Source of the DNA: Limnohabitans sp. | GTDB taxonomy: Bacteria; Pseudomonadota; Gammaproteobacteria; Burkholderiales; Burkholderiaceae_C | Reading direction: 5' to 3' | Length of the DNA: 64,000 nucleotides | Assembly (NCBI GenBank): GCA_030158125.1 | Contig: JAOATL010000013.1 | Coordinates: forward strand, 175,682-239,681 | Part shown: piece by piece, positions 24,976-34,147 of the stretch | How the letters are laid out: every line of letters starts with the position of its first letter | Numbering within the stretch: the stretch's first letter is position 1 | Made by a program: the position numbers and the translations under genes | Notes under the pieces: model-generated | What the model was told of the DNA's origin: nothing | Seen by the model: the letters and a program-made list of their open reading frames with translations, nothing else | The model's database searches: none

Positions 24976-26508
24976 TCAAACCACGGGCTGGATGGGGATG
25001 GTGCGGCGCTTGTCGCCACCGAACAGGCTGGCCTCTGACTGGCCATCCGAGCAACCGTTGCCAAACGAGAAGCCGCAGCCGCCGCGCATGTCAAAAGTGT
25101 TCTCTGCGTATTCGCGGTGCGAGCTGGGGATCACGAAGCGGTCTTCGTAATTGGCAATCGCCATGATGTGGTACATCTCTTCGACTTGGGCTACTGTCAG
25201 GCCGGTTTGCTCCAGCACCGCCAGGTTGTCCACGCCGTCCACGTGTTTGCTACGCTGGTAAGTGCGCATGGCCAGCATGCGCTCCAGAGCGCGGGTCACG
25301 GGTTTTGTGTCACCGGCAGTGAGCAGGTTGGCCAGGTACTGCACTGGAATACGCATCTGCGACACATCGGGCAACTCGCCGTTCATGCCCACATGGCCCG
25401 CGTTGGCAGCGGCCGTGATAGGCGACAGTGGCGGAACGTACCAGACCATGGGCAGTGTGCGGTACTCGGGGTGCAGCGGCAGTGCCACTTTCCAGTCGAT
25501 GGCCATTTTGTAGACAGGGCTGTTGCGTGCGCCTTCCAGCCAGGCCTCGGGGATGCCGTCCAGCCGGGCCTGCTCGATCACCTTGGGGTCGTGTGGGTTC
25601 AGAAAGATGTCGAGCTGGGCCTGGTACAGGTCTTTCTCGTTTTCGGTGCTAGCCGCTTCGGCGATGCGGTCGGCGTCGTACAGCACAACACCCAGATAAC
25701 GGATGCGGCCGACACAGGTTTCCGAGCACACCGTGGGCTGGCCCGCTTCAATGCGTGGGTAGCAGAAAATACATTTCTCGGCCTTGCCGCTTTGCCAGTT
25801 GTAGTAAATCTTTTTGTAGGGGCAACCGCTCACGCACATGCGCCAGCCACGGCACTTGTCCTGGTCGATCAGCACGATGCCGTCGTCCTCGCGCTTGTAG
25901 ATCGAGCCCGAAGGGCACGAGGCCACGCAAGCCGGGTTCAGGCAGTGCTCGCACAGGCGCGGCAAATACATCATGAAGGTGTTTTCAAACTGGCCGACCA
26001 TGTCTTTTTGCACCTGGTCAAAGTTGGCCAGGTTGGCATCCTTGCTGCGCTTACTGAACTCACCGCCCAGGATTTCTTCCCAGTTGGGGCCCCACTCGAT
26101 CTTTTGCATACGCTGACCGGTGATCAGGCTGCGCGGACGGGCTGTGGGCGTGGCCTTGGACTCGGGTGCACCCTGCAGGTGCTCGTAGTCGTAGGTGAAG
26201 GGCTCGTAGTAGTCGTCAATCTGCGGCATGTTGGGATTTGAAAAAATCCGCATCAGCAGTTTCCATTTGCCACCCTGCTTTGGCTCGATCGAACCGTCGG
26301 CCTTGCGGGTCCAGCCGCCGTTCCAGCGGTCCTGGTTTTCCCAATCTTTGGGGTAGCCAATGCCGGGCTTGGTTTCCACGTTGTTGAACCAGGCGTATTC
26401 CACGCCAGGTCGGCTGGTCCAGACGTTTTTGCAGGTGACCGAGCAGGTGTGGCAGCCGATGCATTTGTCCAGGTTCAGCACCATCGCAATTTGCGCACGA
26501 ATTTTCAT
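24976..26508 (-). CDS. narH: Respiratory nitrate reductase beta subunit NarH
   Basis: The protein has 510 residues. Four cysteine clusters ligate one [3Fe-4S] and three [4Fe-4S] centres: C-I-G-C-H-T-C-S-V-T-C near residue 16, C-E-H-C-L-N-P-A-C-V-A-S-C-P near 184, C-R-G-W-R-M-C-V-S-G-C-P near 217 with the tryptophan marking the 3Fe cluster, and C-I-F-C near 244. It relays electrons from NarI haem to NarG. It lies 12 bp after narG. Confidence 0.97.
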   Translation of the reverse strand: MKIRAQIAMVLNLDKCIGCHTCSVTCKNVWTSRPGVEYAWFNNVETKPGIGYPKDWENQDRWNGGWTRKADGSIEPKQGGKWKLLMRIFSNPNMPQIDDYYEPFTYDYEHLQGAPESKATPTARPRSLITGQRMQKIEWGPNWEEILGGEFSKRSKDANLANFDQVQKDMVGQFENTFMMYLPRLCEHCLNPACVASCPSGSIYKREDDGIVLIDQDKCRGWRMCVSGCPYKKIYYNWQSGKAEKCIFCYPRIEAGQPTVCSETCVGRIRYLGVVLYDADRIAEAASTENEKDLYQAQLDIFLNPHDPKVIEQARLDGIPEAWLEGARNSPVYKMAIDWKVALPLHPEYRTLPMVWYVPPLSPITAAANAGHVGMNGELPDVSQMRIPVQYLANLLTAGDTKPVTRALERMLAMRTYQRSKHVDGVDNLAVLEQTGLTVAQVEEMYHIMAIANYEDRFVIPSSHREYAENTFDMRGGCGFSFGNGCSDGQSEASLFGGDKRRTIPIQPVV

Positions 26509-26520
26509 GTGTTTTCTCCT

Positions 26521-29500
26521 TCAAGCCTGCACGGTGGCAGGGGCTTCACCATCGAGCCAATCGATCTTGCGCATCTTGCGCACCACAACAAATTCATCGC
26601 GGTTGGTGCCAATGGTTCCGTAGTAGTTGAAGCCGTAGCTGAACTGGGCGTAGCCGCCAATCATGTGGGTCGGCTTGGTCACGATGCGCGTGACTGAGTT
26701 GTGGATGCCGCCGCGGATGCCGGTGATTTCCGAGCCGGGCGTGTTGATGGTTTTTTCCTGAGCGTGGTACATCATGACCATGCCAGGATTGACCCGCTGG
26801 CTGACCACGGCGCGGGCAGCGATCGCGCCATTGCTGTTGAACAGCTCGACCCAGTCGTTGTCCACGATGCCTGCACTCTTGGCGTCGTCTTCGCTCAGCC
26901 AGATCACCGGGCCGCCCCGGTTGAGCGTGAGCATGTGCAGGTTGTCACTGTAGGTGCTGTGGATGCCCCACTTCTGGTGCGGCGTAATGAAGTTGAGCGA
27001 AATCTCTTTGTGACCGTTAGGCTTGCGGTCGATCATCTCGTCCACCGTTTTCAGGTCCACGGGTGGCCGGTAGCTGGTCATGCCTTCGCCAAAAGCCAGC
27101 ATCCAAGGGTGGTCCAGATAGAACTGCTGGCGCCCAGTGAGCGTGCGCCACGGAATGTACTCATGCACATTCGTGTAGCCCGCGTTATACGAGACCTTTT
27201 CGCTCTCCAGGCCCGACCAGGTGGGAGAACTGATGATCTTGCGCGGCTGGGCCTGGATGTCGCGAAAACGAATTTTTTCATCTTCGCGGTGCAAGGCCAG
27301 GTGCGTGTGGTCGCGTCCGGTGATTTTGGAGAGTGCCTCCCAAGCCTTGACGGCTACATGGCCGTTGGTCTCGGGGGCCAGCTGCAGCACCACCTCGCAA
27401 GCATCGATGTCGGTGCTGATGTTGGGCATGCCCTTGGTCACGCCTTCGGCACGCACCTTGCCATTGAGCTCCCCGAGTTGGTGCACCTCGTCGGCGGTAT
27501 TCCAACCAATACCCTTGCCTCCGTTGCCCGCTTTTTCCATCAAAGGGCCAAGCGCGGTGAAGCGTTTGTAGGTGTTAGGGTAATCGCGCTCAACCACTGA
27601 GATTTGTGGTGCGGTTTTGCCTGGAATCAGTTCGCACTCGCCTTTTTTCCACTCTTTCACATCAAAGGCTTGTGCCAGCTCGGCAGGCGTGTCATGCATG
27701 AGTGGTGTGAGCATCAATTCTTTTTCGACGCCTAGATGGCCCACACACACTTCACTAAAGGCTTTAGCAAACCCTTTGTAAATCGCCCAGTCGCTCTTGC
27801 TTTGCCAAGCTGGATCCACAGCGGTGGACAGCGGATGGATGAAAGGGTGCATGTCGCTGGTATTGAGATCGTTCTTCTCATACCAGGTGGCGGTGGGCAG
27901 CACGATGTCCGAATACAGGCAGGTCGTGCTCATGCGAAAGTCCAGCGTCACCAAAAGGTCCAACTTGCCCTCAGGGGCTTGGTCGTGCCAGTGCACTTCG
28001 GTTGGTTTGGCATCTTCGATACCCAAGTCTTTGCCTTGCACACCGTGTGAAGTACCCAGCAGGTGCTTGAGAAAATACTCGTGTCCCTTCCCTGAAGATC
28101 CCAGAATGTTAGAGCGCCAGACAAACATGTTGCGCGGCCAGTTGAGCGGGTGGTCCGGGTCTTCGCAGCTCATCTTGAGACTGCCGTCCTTCAAGGCCTT
28201 GACCGCGTAGTCTTTCGGGTCCATGCCCTGGGCCTGCGCGTCTTTCACGACCTGCATCGGGTTGGTCTGCAACTGCGGTGCGCTGGGCAGCCAGCCCATG
28301 CGCTCGGCACGCACGTTGTAGTCGATCATGCTGCCGCCAAACTTCGACTTGTCGGCCAGCGGCGAAAGGATTTCCTCCACACCCAGGCGTTCGTAGCGCC
28401 ACTGGTCGGTGTGCGCGTAAAAGAAGCTGGTGCTGTTCATCTGGCGCGGTGGGCGCACCCAGTCCAGGGCAAAAGCCAGCGCGGTCCAGCCGGTCTGGGG
28501 ACGCAGCTTTTCCTGGCCCACATAGTGGGCCCAGCCGCCACCGCTTTGGCCAATGCAACCACACATCATCAGCATGTTGATGATGCCCCGGTAGTTCATG
28601 TCGCTGTGGTACCAGTGGTTCATGGCCGCGCCAATGATGACCATGGACTTGCCCCGGGTCTTGTCGGCGTTGTCGGCAAACTGGCGGGCCACGGCGATCA
28701 CCTGGTCACGCTTCACGCCGGTGATTTTTTCCTGCCAGGCGGGCGTGTAGGGGGTGTCGTGGTCGTAGCTGGTGGCGGCGTTTTCGCCGGGCAGGCCACG
28801 GGCCACGCCGTAGTTGGCCGCCGTCAGGTCAAACACCGTGGCCACCAGGGCGTAGCGTTCCTCACCGGCCTTACCCAGCTTGATGCGGCGCACCGGCACA
28901 TGGCGCACCAGCACATCGTCCACCGCGCTGGCTTGCTTGTTGGCACTGAAGTTGGGGGTGTCGATGCCGCCGAAATACGGGAAAGCCACTTCGCCCACTT
29001 CGTAGTCGCTGCCCCCTCCTTCTCCATGTCCTTCCATCAGGCTCAGCTTGAGCTTGACTTCGTTGTCTCCTCGCGCCTCTTTGCTTTCCAGATTCCATTT
29101 GCCTGCGTCACTGCGGCCCTCAGCGCCCCAGCGGAAACCGATCGAGCCATTGGGCAAGACCACGCGGTCGTTCTGGTCCAGCGCCACGGTTTTCCACTCG
29201 GGATTGTTGTCCTGGCCCAGCTTGCCATTGAAGTCGCTGGCGCGCAGGTAGCGGCCGGGCACGGTGACCTTGCGGCCATCAGGCAAGGTGCGCTCTTCGA
29301 GCTGCACCAGGTTGGGCATGTCGGTGTAGCGGCGCACATAGTCGTCAAAGTAGGCGCTGCGCTTGTCGAAGTAAAACTCTTTCAGGATCACATGGCCCAT
29401 GGCCATGGCGATGGCCGCATCGGTGCCCTGCTTGGGGTGCATCCACAAATCGGCCAGCTTGCTGATCTCGGCATAGTCGGGCGTGATGGCCACGGTCTTG

Positions 29501-30327
29501 GCACCCTTGTAGCGCACCTCGGTGAAGAAGTGGGCATCGGGTGTGCGCGTTTGCGGCACGTTGGATCCCCAGGCAATGATGAAGTTCGAGTTGTACCAGT
29601 CGGCCGACTCGGGCACATCGGTCTGCTCACCCCAGACTTGTGGGCTGGCGGGTGGCAGGTCGCAATACCAGTCGTAAAAGCTCATGCAAACGCCGCCAAT
29701 GAGTGACAGGTAACGGCTGCCTGCGGCGTAACTGACCATTGACATGGCAGGAATGGGCGAGAAACCGATGATACGGTCCGGTCCGTATTGCTTGGCGGTG
29801 TAGACGTTAGCGCTGGCAATGAGCTGGTTGACCTCGTCCCAGGTGCTGCGCACAAAGCCGCCCAGCCCGCGCTGCTGCTGCCACTCGCGACGGGCGTCTT
29901 CGTTTTGCACGATGCTGGTCCAGGCGTCTACCGGGCTCTTGGCCACGGCCAGCGCAGCGCGCCAGTGCTGAAGTAAACGGGCGCGGATCATCGGGTACTT
30001 GACGCGGTTGGCGCTGTACAAATACCAAGAATAAGAAGCGCCTCGCGCACAGCCGCGCGGCTCGTGGTTGGGCAAATCTGCGCGAGTGCGCGGGTAATCG
30101 GTCTGCTGGGTTTCCCAGGTGACGATGCCGCCCTTGACATAGATTTTCCACGAGCACGAGCCGGTGCAGTTTACGCCGTGCGTGCTGCGCACGATTTTGT
30201 CGTGGGCCCAGCGGTCGCGGTAGGCATCCTCCCAAGTGCGGTCTTCGCCGGTGGTGACACCGTGTCCGCCCGAGAAGGGCTCCTTAGGGTTTGTGAAGTA
30301 ATTCAGTCGGTCTAGAAAATGGCTCAT
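26521..30327 (-). CDS. narG: Respiratory nitrate reductase alpha subunit NarG
   Basis: About 1268 residues, the catalytic bis-MGD molybdenum subunit. The N-terminal iron-sulfur motif H-G-V-N-C-T-G-S-C-S-W (near 50) has the His/Cys pattern typical of NarG. Y-N-S-N-F-I-I-A-W-G-S-N-V-P-Q-T-R lies near 245 and supplies the Asp/Asn region of the active site. The C-terminal molydopterin-dinucleotide binding domain ends with Y-G-T-I-G-T-N-R-D-E. It reduces nitrate to nitrite on the cytoplasmic side and pairs with NarH and NarI. The ATG at 30327 has GGAG upstream and is preferred over the TTG four codons before. Confidence 0.97.
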   Translation of the reverse strand: MSHFLDRLNYFTNPKEPFSGGHGVTTGEDRTWEDAYRDRWAHDKIVRSTHGVNCTGSCSWKIYVKGGIVTWETQQTDYPRTRADLPNHEPRGCARGASYSWYLYSANRVKYPMIRARLLQHWRAALAVAKSPVDAWTSIVQNEDARREWQQQRGLGGFVRSTWDEVNQLIASANVYTAKQYGPDRIIGFSPIPAMSMVSYAAGSRYLSLIGGVCMSFYDWYCDLPPASPQVWGEQTDVPESADWYNSNFIIAWGSNVPQTRTPDAHFFTEVRYKGAKTVAITPDYAEISKLADLWMHPKQGTDAAIAMAMGHVILKEFYFDKRSAYFDDYVRRYTDMPNLVQLEERTLPDGRKVTVPGRYLRASDFNGKLGQDNNPEWKTVALDQNDRVVLPNGSIGFRWGAEGRSDAGKWNLESKEARGDNEVKLKLSLMEGHGEGGGSDYEVGEVAFPYFGGIDTPNFSANKQASAVDDVLVRHVPVRRIKLGKAGEERYALVATVFDLTAANYGVARGLPGENAATSYDHDTPYTPAWQEKITGVKRDQVIAVARQFADNADKTRGKSMVIIGAAMNHWYHSDMNYRGIINMLMMCGCIGQSGGGWAHYVGQEKLRPQTGWTALAFALDWVRPPRQMNSTSFFYAHTDQWRYERLGVEEILSPLADKSKFGGSMIDYNVRAERMGWLPSAPQLQTNPMQVVKDAQAQGMDPKDYAVKALKDGSLKMSCEDPDHPLNWPRNMFVWRSNILGSSGKGHEYFLKHLLGTSHGVQGKDLGIEDAKPTEVHWHDQAPEGKLDLLVTLDFRMSTTCLYSDIVLPTATWYEKNDLNTSDMHPFIHPLSTAVDPAWQSKSDWAIYKGFAKAFSEVCVGHLGVEKELMLTPLMHDTPAELAQAFDVKEWKKGECELIPGKTAPQISVVERDYPNTYKRFTALGPLMEKAGNGGKGIGWNTADEVHQLGELNGKVRAEGVTKGMPNISTDIDACEVVLQLAPETNGHVAVKAWEALSKITGRDHTHLALHREDEKIRFRDIQAQPRKIISSPTWSGLESEKVSYNAGYTNVHEYIPWRTLTGRQQFYLDHPWMLAFGEGMTSYRPPVDLKTVDEMIDRKPNGHKEISLNFITPHQKWGIHSTYSDNLHMLTLNRGGPVIWLSEDDAKSAGIVDNDWVELFNSNGAIAARAVVSQRVNPGMVMMYHAQEKTINTPGSEITGIRGGIHNSVTRIVTKPTHMIGGYAQFSYGFNYYGTIGTNRDEFVVVRKMRKIDWLDGEAPATVQA

Positions 30328-30387
30328 CTTTTTCTCCAATTCAGCGGGACTAGATCAGCCCCGTTTGTAAACAGTATTCAGGTGGTG

Positions 30388-32028
30388 TCAGGGGTTACGG
30401 ATCTCTGCACCGGCGCGCAGGTAAAACCACCAGTTAAGTAAGAGACACAGTGCGTAAAACACTGCAAAGCCGTACATCGCCACCTCGGGCGAGCCTGCCT
30501 TGATCTGCTGGCCAATCACCACGGGCGCAATGAAAGCGCCGTACGCAGCCACAGCCGATGTCCAGCCCAGCACGGGGCCGGCTTGTTGGCGGTCAAAGAT
30601 CACAGCAATGCTGCGGAAGGTCGAGCCGTTGCCAATGCCGCTTGCTGTGAACAGCAAAACAAACAGCAGCATGAACATCAAAAAGTACTGCTCGGGCGTA
30701 GCTGACTGGTAGGCAAGCCACATGACATAACCTACCGCACCTGAAGCAAACACCATCACCGCCGAAATGCATTGCGTGACGATAGAGCCGCCGGTTTTGT
30801 CCGACAGCCAGCCACCAATAGGTCGCACCAACGCGCCCACAAAGGGTCCGATCCAGGCGTAGGTCAGGGCCGAAGGCGCGTTGGGGTTTTTGAGCGTGTG
30901 CTGCAACACGCCGCTGGCATCAGGTACATGGCTGATGCCAAAGATCACCGTGATTGACAGCGGCAAGGCCATCGAAAAGCCAATGAAACTCCCGAAAGTG
31001 ACGATGTAGAGCACCGTCATGGCCCAGGTGTGCTTGTTCTTGAAGATCGAGAACTGGGCCGCGATGTTGTCCTTCATGGTGCCAAAGGCGGTGAGCTTCA
31101 TCACCATCAAAGTGCTCACGATGATGAGCGGCATGGCCAGCCACATGTTGAGCACGCCCAAACCGCTGGGTGCGGGCAGGTACAAATACAAGCCAATCCC
31201 GGCCGGAACAAATGACAAGGTGTACAGCCAGATGATCTTGAAAAAGGCGGGAATGGTGCCGCCAATGTGGGGAGAGACGGTGGTCAGGTTGTTCATCCCG
31301 AAAAAGCAGATCACCGACAAAGGCACCAGCGACAGCACCCAGGCAAAGCCCGCGTTTTGCACCCAGGTGGGCGTGCCGGCGGCGATCTTGCCGAAAATCC
31401 AGCCGCTGTCTTTGACCAGCGTCATGGGCTCTCCGCCCAGGCCGCCAAACAGGCTGACGGTCATGACCAGTGGAATGACGATCTGCATGGTCGTCACGCC
31501 AAAATTGCCTAGGCCCGCGTTCAAACCCAGCGCTGTGCCCTGCAGGCGCTTTGGGAAAAAGGTGCCGATGTTGGACATGGAGCTGGCGAAGTTGCCGCCG
31601 CCCACGCCCGACCACAAGGCCATGAGCTGGAACACCCACAAAGGCCACTCGGGGTGCTGCAAGGCGATGCCCGTGCCCATGGCCGGCGCCAGCAACATGG
31701 CGGTCGTCAGGAAAATCGTGTTGCGCCCGCCGGACAGGCGGATCAGGAACGAAGCGGGGATGCGCATGGTCGCGCCCGCCAGGCCCGAGATGGCGGTGAG
31801 GCTGAACAGTTCGGCCTGGCTGAACGGGAAGCCCAGGTTGAGCATCTGCACGGTGATGATGCCCCACATGCCCCAGATGGCGAAGCCGCACAAAAGCGCA
31901 GGTACCGAGATCCAAAGGTTGCGGTAAGCGATGCGCTTGCCGGTTGTTTCCCAGAATTTTTCGTCTTCGGGACGCCAGTCGCCAATGTCGGTCGAGCTGC
32001 CTTCAGTTTGTTTGGAAGAATTGTTCAT
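30388..32028 (-). CDS. narK2: Nitrate/nitrite transporter NarK2 (MFS)
   Basis: About 546 residues and twelve hydrophobic segments of the nitrate-nitrite porter family. The family motif is G-G-G-N-F-A-S-S-M near 130, and G-L-G-N-F-G-V-T-T follows. The starting region M-N-N-S-S-K-Q-T ... E-D-E-K-F-W is hydrophilic and about 40 residues long, as usual for NarK2. In organisms with paired NarK proteins, this type typically exchanges nitrate for nitrite. I reject a longer upstream frame, because it reads out of phase through the end of narK1. Confidence 0.92.
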   Translation of the reverse strand: MNNSSKQTEGSSTDIGDWRPEDEKFWETTGKRIAYRNLWISVPALLCGFAIWGMWGIITVQMLNLGFPFSQAELFSLTAISGLAGATMRIPASFLIRLSGGRNTIFLTTAMLLAPAMGTGIALQHPEWPLWVFQLMALWSGVGGGNFASSMSNIGTFFPKRLQGTALGLNAGLGNFGVTTMQIVIPLVMTVSLFGGLGGEPMTLVKDSGWIFGKIAAGTPTWVQNAGFAWVLSLVPLSVICFFGMNNLTTVSPHIGGTIPAFFKIIWLYTLSFVPAGIGLYLYLPAPSGLGVLNMWLAMPLIIVSTLMVMKLTAFGTMKDNIAAQFSIFKNKHTWAMTVLYIVTFGSFIGFSMALPLSITVIFGISHVPDASGVLQHTLKNPNAPSALTYAWIGPFVGALVRPIGGWLSDKTGGSIVTQCISAVMVFASGAVGYVMWLAYQSATPEQYFLMFMLLFVLLFTASGIGNGSTFRSIAVIFDRQQAGPVLGWTSAVAAYGAFIAPVVIGQQIKAGSPEVAMYGFAVFYALCLLLNWWFYLRAGAEIRNP

Positions 32029-32048
32029 TTTGATTCCTTCAGAATGGT

Positions 32049-33326
32049 TCAGGTGCGCTGATCGGCTGGTGCAGCAATCACTGCGCTTGACCCCATGACG
32101 TCGGTCTGGCGCACTTCGGTCCAGTACATCCAGATGAGCGAGACCCAAACCACGCCGTACATCAGCATGAAGGCGCTGCTGCGTACGCCGGTCAGGTCCA
32201 CCAACGCACCAAACAGGATGGGTAAGACAAAACCGCCCAGACCACCGGCCAGCCCCACGATGCCGCTGATGGCACCGATGTTGCCGGGGTAGTCGTTGGC
32301 GATGTACTTGAAGACACTTGCTTTGCCAAAGGCCCAAGCGATGCCCAAGATGAACATCAAACCAGTGAAGGCGTATACGTTCAGTCCGATCACAAAAGTT
32401 TTGGGACCAGTCATGGTTGCGATGGTGAATTCGGTTTGGGGGTAAGACAGAAGGAACAGGCAGATCCAACTGACCCACAGCACCCACCAGGTGACGTTGT
32501 GCGCGCCGTATTTATCGCTTAGCACGCCGCCCACCGCGCGCAACACGCCACCGGGCAGCGAGAAGCAAGCCGCCAGCAAAGCGGCTAAACGGATGTCTAG
32601 GCCGTATTCGCCGATGTAATATTGCACCATCCACAATGCCAGGGCGACATAACCACCAAACACGATGCTGTAATACTGACAGTACTTGAGCACGCGGGGG
32701 TCTTTGAGCGCCTTTAGCTGGTCGGTGAACGAGACCTGACTGGGCACCAGGTGTGCCGGGTCGCTGTGGCTGAACAACCAGAAGAGCACCACCGTGGCCG
32801 CCATGATGGCTGCATAAGCCTGCGGCACCGCCGTCCAGCCAAAGGCCACCAGTATGACTGGGGCCACAAATTTATTGACGGCCGAGCCCGAGTTGCCCGC
32901 GCCGTACACGCCCATGGCCATGCCCTGCTTGTGTTTTGGAAACCAGCGCGCCACATACGGCGTGCCCACCGAAAACGAGCCACCTGCCAGGCCCACAAAC
33001 AGGCCGATGACCAGAAAATGCCAATACGCCGTGGCGTAGGACATGAGCCAGATGGCCGGTACTGTCAGCGCCATTAGCACCGTCATCACGATGCGACCGC
33101 CATAGCGGTCAGTCCAGATGCCCAGCGGCACCCGCACCAGCGAGCCGGTCAGTACCGGCATGGCCATCAACAGACCGAATTGCGTGGCGTTGAGGTCCAG
33201 GGTTTTCTTGATGGGTACCCCGATCACACCAAACATCATCCAAACCATGAAGCAAACCGTGAATGCCAGGGTGCTGACAATCAGTACCGACCATGCTTTT
33301 CGCTGTTGAACCAGATCACTTGCCAT
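32049..33326 (-). CDS. narK1: Nitrate/proton symporter NarK1 (MFS)
   Basis: A 425-residue transporter with about twelve helices and the family motifs G-L-A-G-G-S-F-S-V-G-T-P-Y near 110-122 and G-L-A-G-G-L-G-G-F near 365. NarK1-type proteins take up nitrate with protons and start respiration before nitrite accumulates. It is the first structural gene after the narL terminator, and 20 bp separate it from narK2. Confidence 0.92.
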   Translation of the reverse strand: MASDLVQQRKAWSVLIVSTLAFTVCFMVWMMFGVIGVPIKKTLDLNATQFGLLMAMPVLTGSLVRVPLGIWTDRYGGRIVMTVLMALTVPAIWLMSYATAYWHFLVIGLFVGLAGGSFSVGTPYVARWFPKHKQGMAMGVYGAGNSGSAVNKFVAPVILVAFGWTAVPQAYAAIMAATVVLFWLFSHSDPAHLVPSQVSFTDQLKALKDPRVLKYCQYYSIVFGGYVALALWMVQYYIGEYGLDIRLAALLAACFSLPGGVLRAVGGVLSDKYGAHNVTWWVLWVSWICLFLLSYPQTEFTIATMTGPKTFVIGLNVYAFTGLMFILGIAWAFGKASVFKYIANDYPGNIGAISGIVGLAGGLGGFVLPILFGALVDLTGVRSSAFMLMYGVVWVSLIWMYWTEVRQTDVMGSSAVIAAPADQRT

Positions 33327-33409
33327 TTGTATTTTCCAAACTCATGCATTGAGTGTGGTTTTTTTGGCAAGCCTTGGGTATCCATCTGAAGCTTATCTAC
33401 CCCCAAGCA

Positions 33410-33443
33410 AAAGGAGGATGAAGATTGATCTTCATCCTCCTTT
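33410..33443 (-). terminator. Terminator after narL in the narL-narK1 gap
   Basis: A long perfect inverted repeat, arms AAAGGAGGATGAAGAT and its complement with two central bases, ending in a T-run on the minus strand. It separates the regulatory genes from the structural nar operon. The remaining 80 bp up to narK1 must hold the structural promoter. It shows GGGTA and TACCC arms 18 bp apart that might be NarL heptamers, but no FNR site (TTGAT-N4-ATCAA) is recognisable. Confidence 0.8.
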
Positions 33444-33466
33444 GGAACTATCAAAATTGATGAATA

Positions 33467-34147
33467 TCAAACGATTCCGTTTGTTGCCGCAAAAATCGCG
33501 ATCTGAACTCGGGAATTCAGCGTCATCTTTTTGAAGATATGCTGAATGTGGATCTTCACGGTGGTCTCGGCGATGTCCAGATCACGTGCAATTTGCTTGT
33601 TGCTCAGGCTTTGGGCTACCAGGATAAAGATATCTTTTTCGCGGGGCGAGAGCATGTCTAGCAGTTGCAATGGTGATTTCGCGATGCAAGGATTTTCAGG
33701 TGTCGTGGGCGCAACAGCAGGGTGGCGCAATCCAGACACTAATTTGTTCAGCATGGTAGGACTGATGACCGAATGACCTTCGTTCACCTTTACAAGTGCC
33801 TCGCACAGTTGGTCCGATTCAGCGGTTTTGAGCAAATAACCATCGGCCCCGTTGTGCAGGGCTCGGGACAAATCGTCCTCGTCCTCACTTACGGTGAGCA
33901 TCAGAATGCGTAAATCAGGGGCTGCCTCTTTAAGCGATCCAATGGCATCCACCCCCTTAACACCTGGTAGGTGGTTGTCCAGCAGCAACATATGTGGCCG
34001 AGTTGTGGCCAGCACGCGCAATGCCTCACCCACATCACCGGCCTCGCCCACGATGCGAAAGCGCTCGTCCTGCGATAGCAGGGCCATCAGACCTCGGCGA
34101 AACAAGGTGTGGTCATCGACCACCAAAAGTTCAATGGGTTCGATCAT
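33467..34147 (-). CDS. narL: Nitrate/nitrite response regulator NarL
   Basis: A 226-residue response regulator. The receiver domain has the acidic pair near residue 11, the phospho-acceptor Asp near 58 (L-L-L-D-N-H-L-P-G) and Lys near 108. The C-terminal LuxR-type helix-turn-helix (L-S-P-R-E-K-D-I-F ... N-K-Q-I-A-R-D-L-D-I-A-E-T-T-V-K-I-H) is about 160-220. Phosphorylated by NarX, it binds DNA to activate nar genes. The ATG overlaps the narX stop. Confidence 0.93.
   Translation of the reverse strand: MIEPIELLVVDDHTLFRRGLMALLSQDERFRIVGEAGDVGEALRVLATTRPHMLLLDNHLPGVKGVDAIGSLKEAAPDLRILMLTVSEDEDDLSRALHNGADGYLLKTAESDQLCEALVKVNEGHSVISPTMLNKLVSGLRHPAVAPTTPENPCIAKSPLQLLDMLSPREKDIFILVAQSLSNKQIARDLDIAETTVKIHIQHIFKKMTLNSRVQIAIFAATNGIV

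Noticed and set aside
25117..26241. 374-codon plus-strand open frame within narH
   Set aside because: It is antisense to a clear narH and shows no protein motifs; a by-product of high-GC codon use.
28150..29706. 518-codon plus-strand open frame within narG
   Set aside because: It lies antisense to the NarG coding region, has a Gly/Val/His-rich composition and no family.
32029..32487. N-terminal extension of narK2 to 699 residues
   Set aside because: The extension reads through narK1 in another frame and has no transporter character; the ATG at 32028 gives a normal length.
33327..33409. FNR or NarL binding sites before narK1
   Set aside because: No TTGAT-N4-ATCAA site is present, and the GGGTA/TACCC arms are too far apart and too short to claim.
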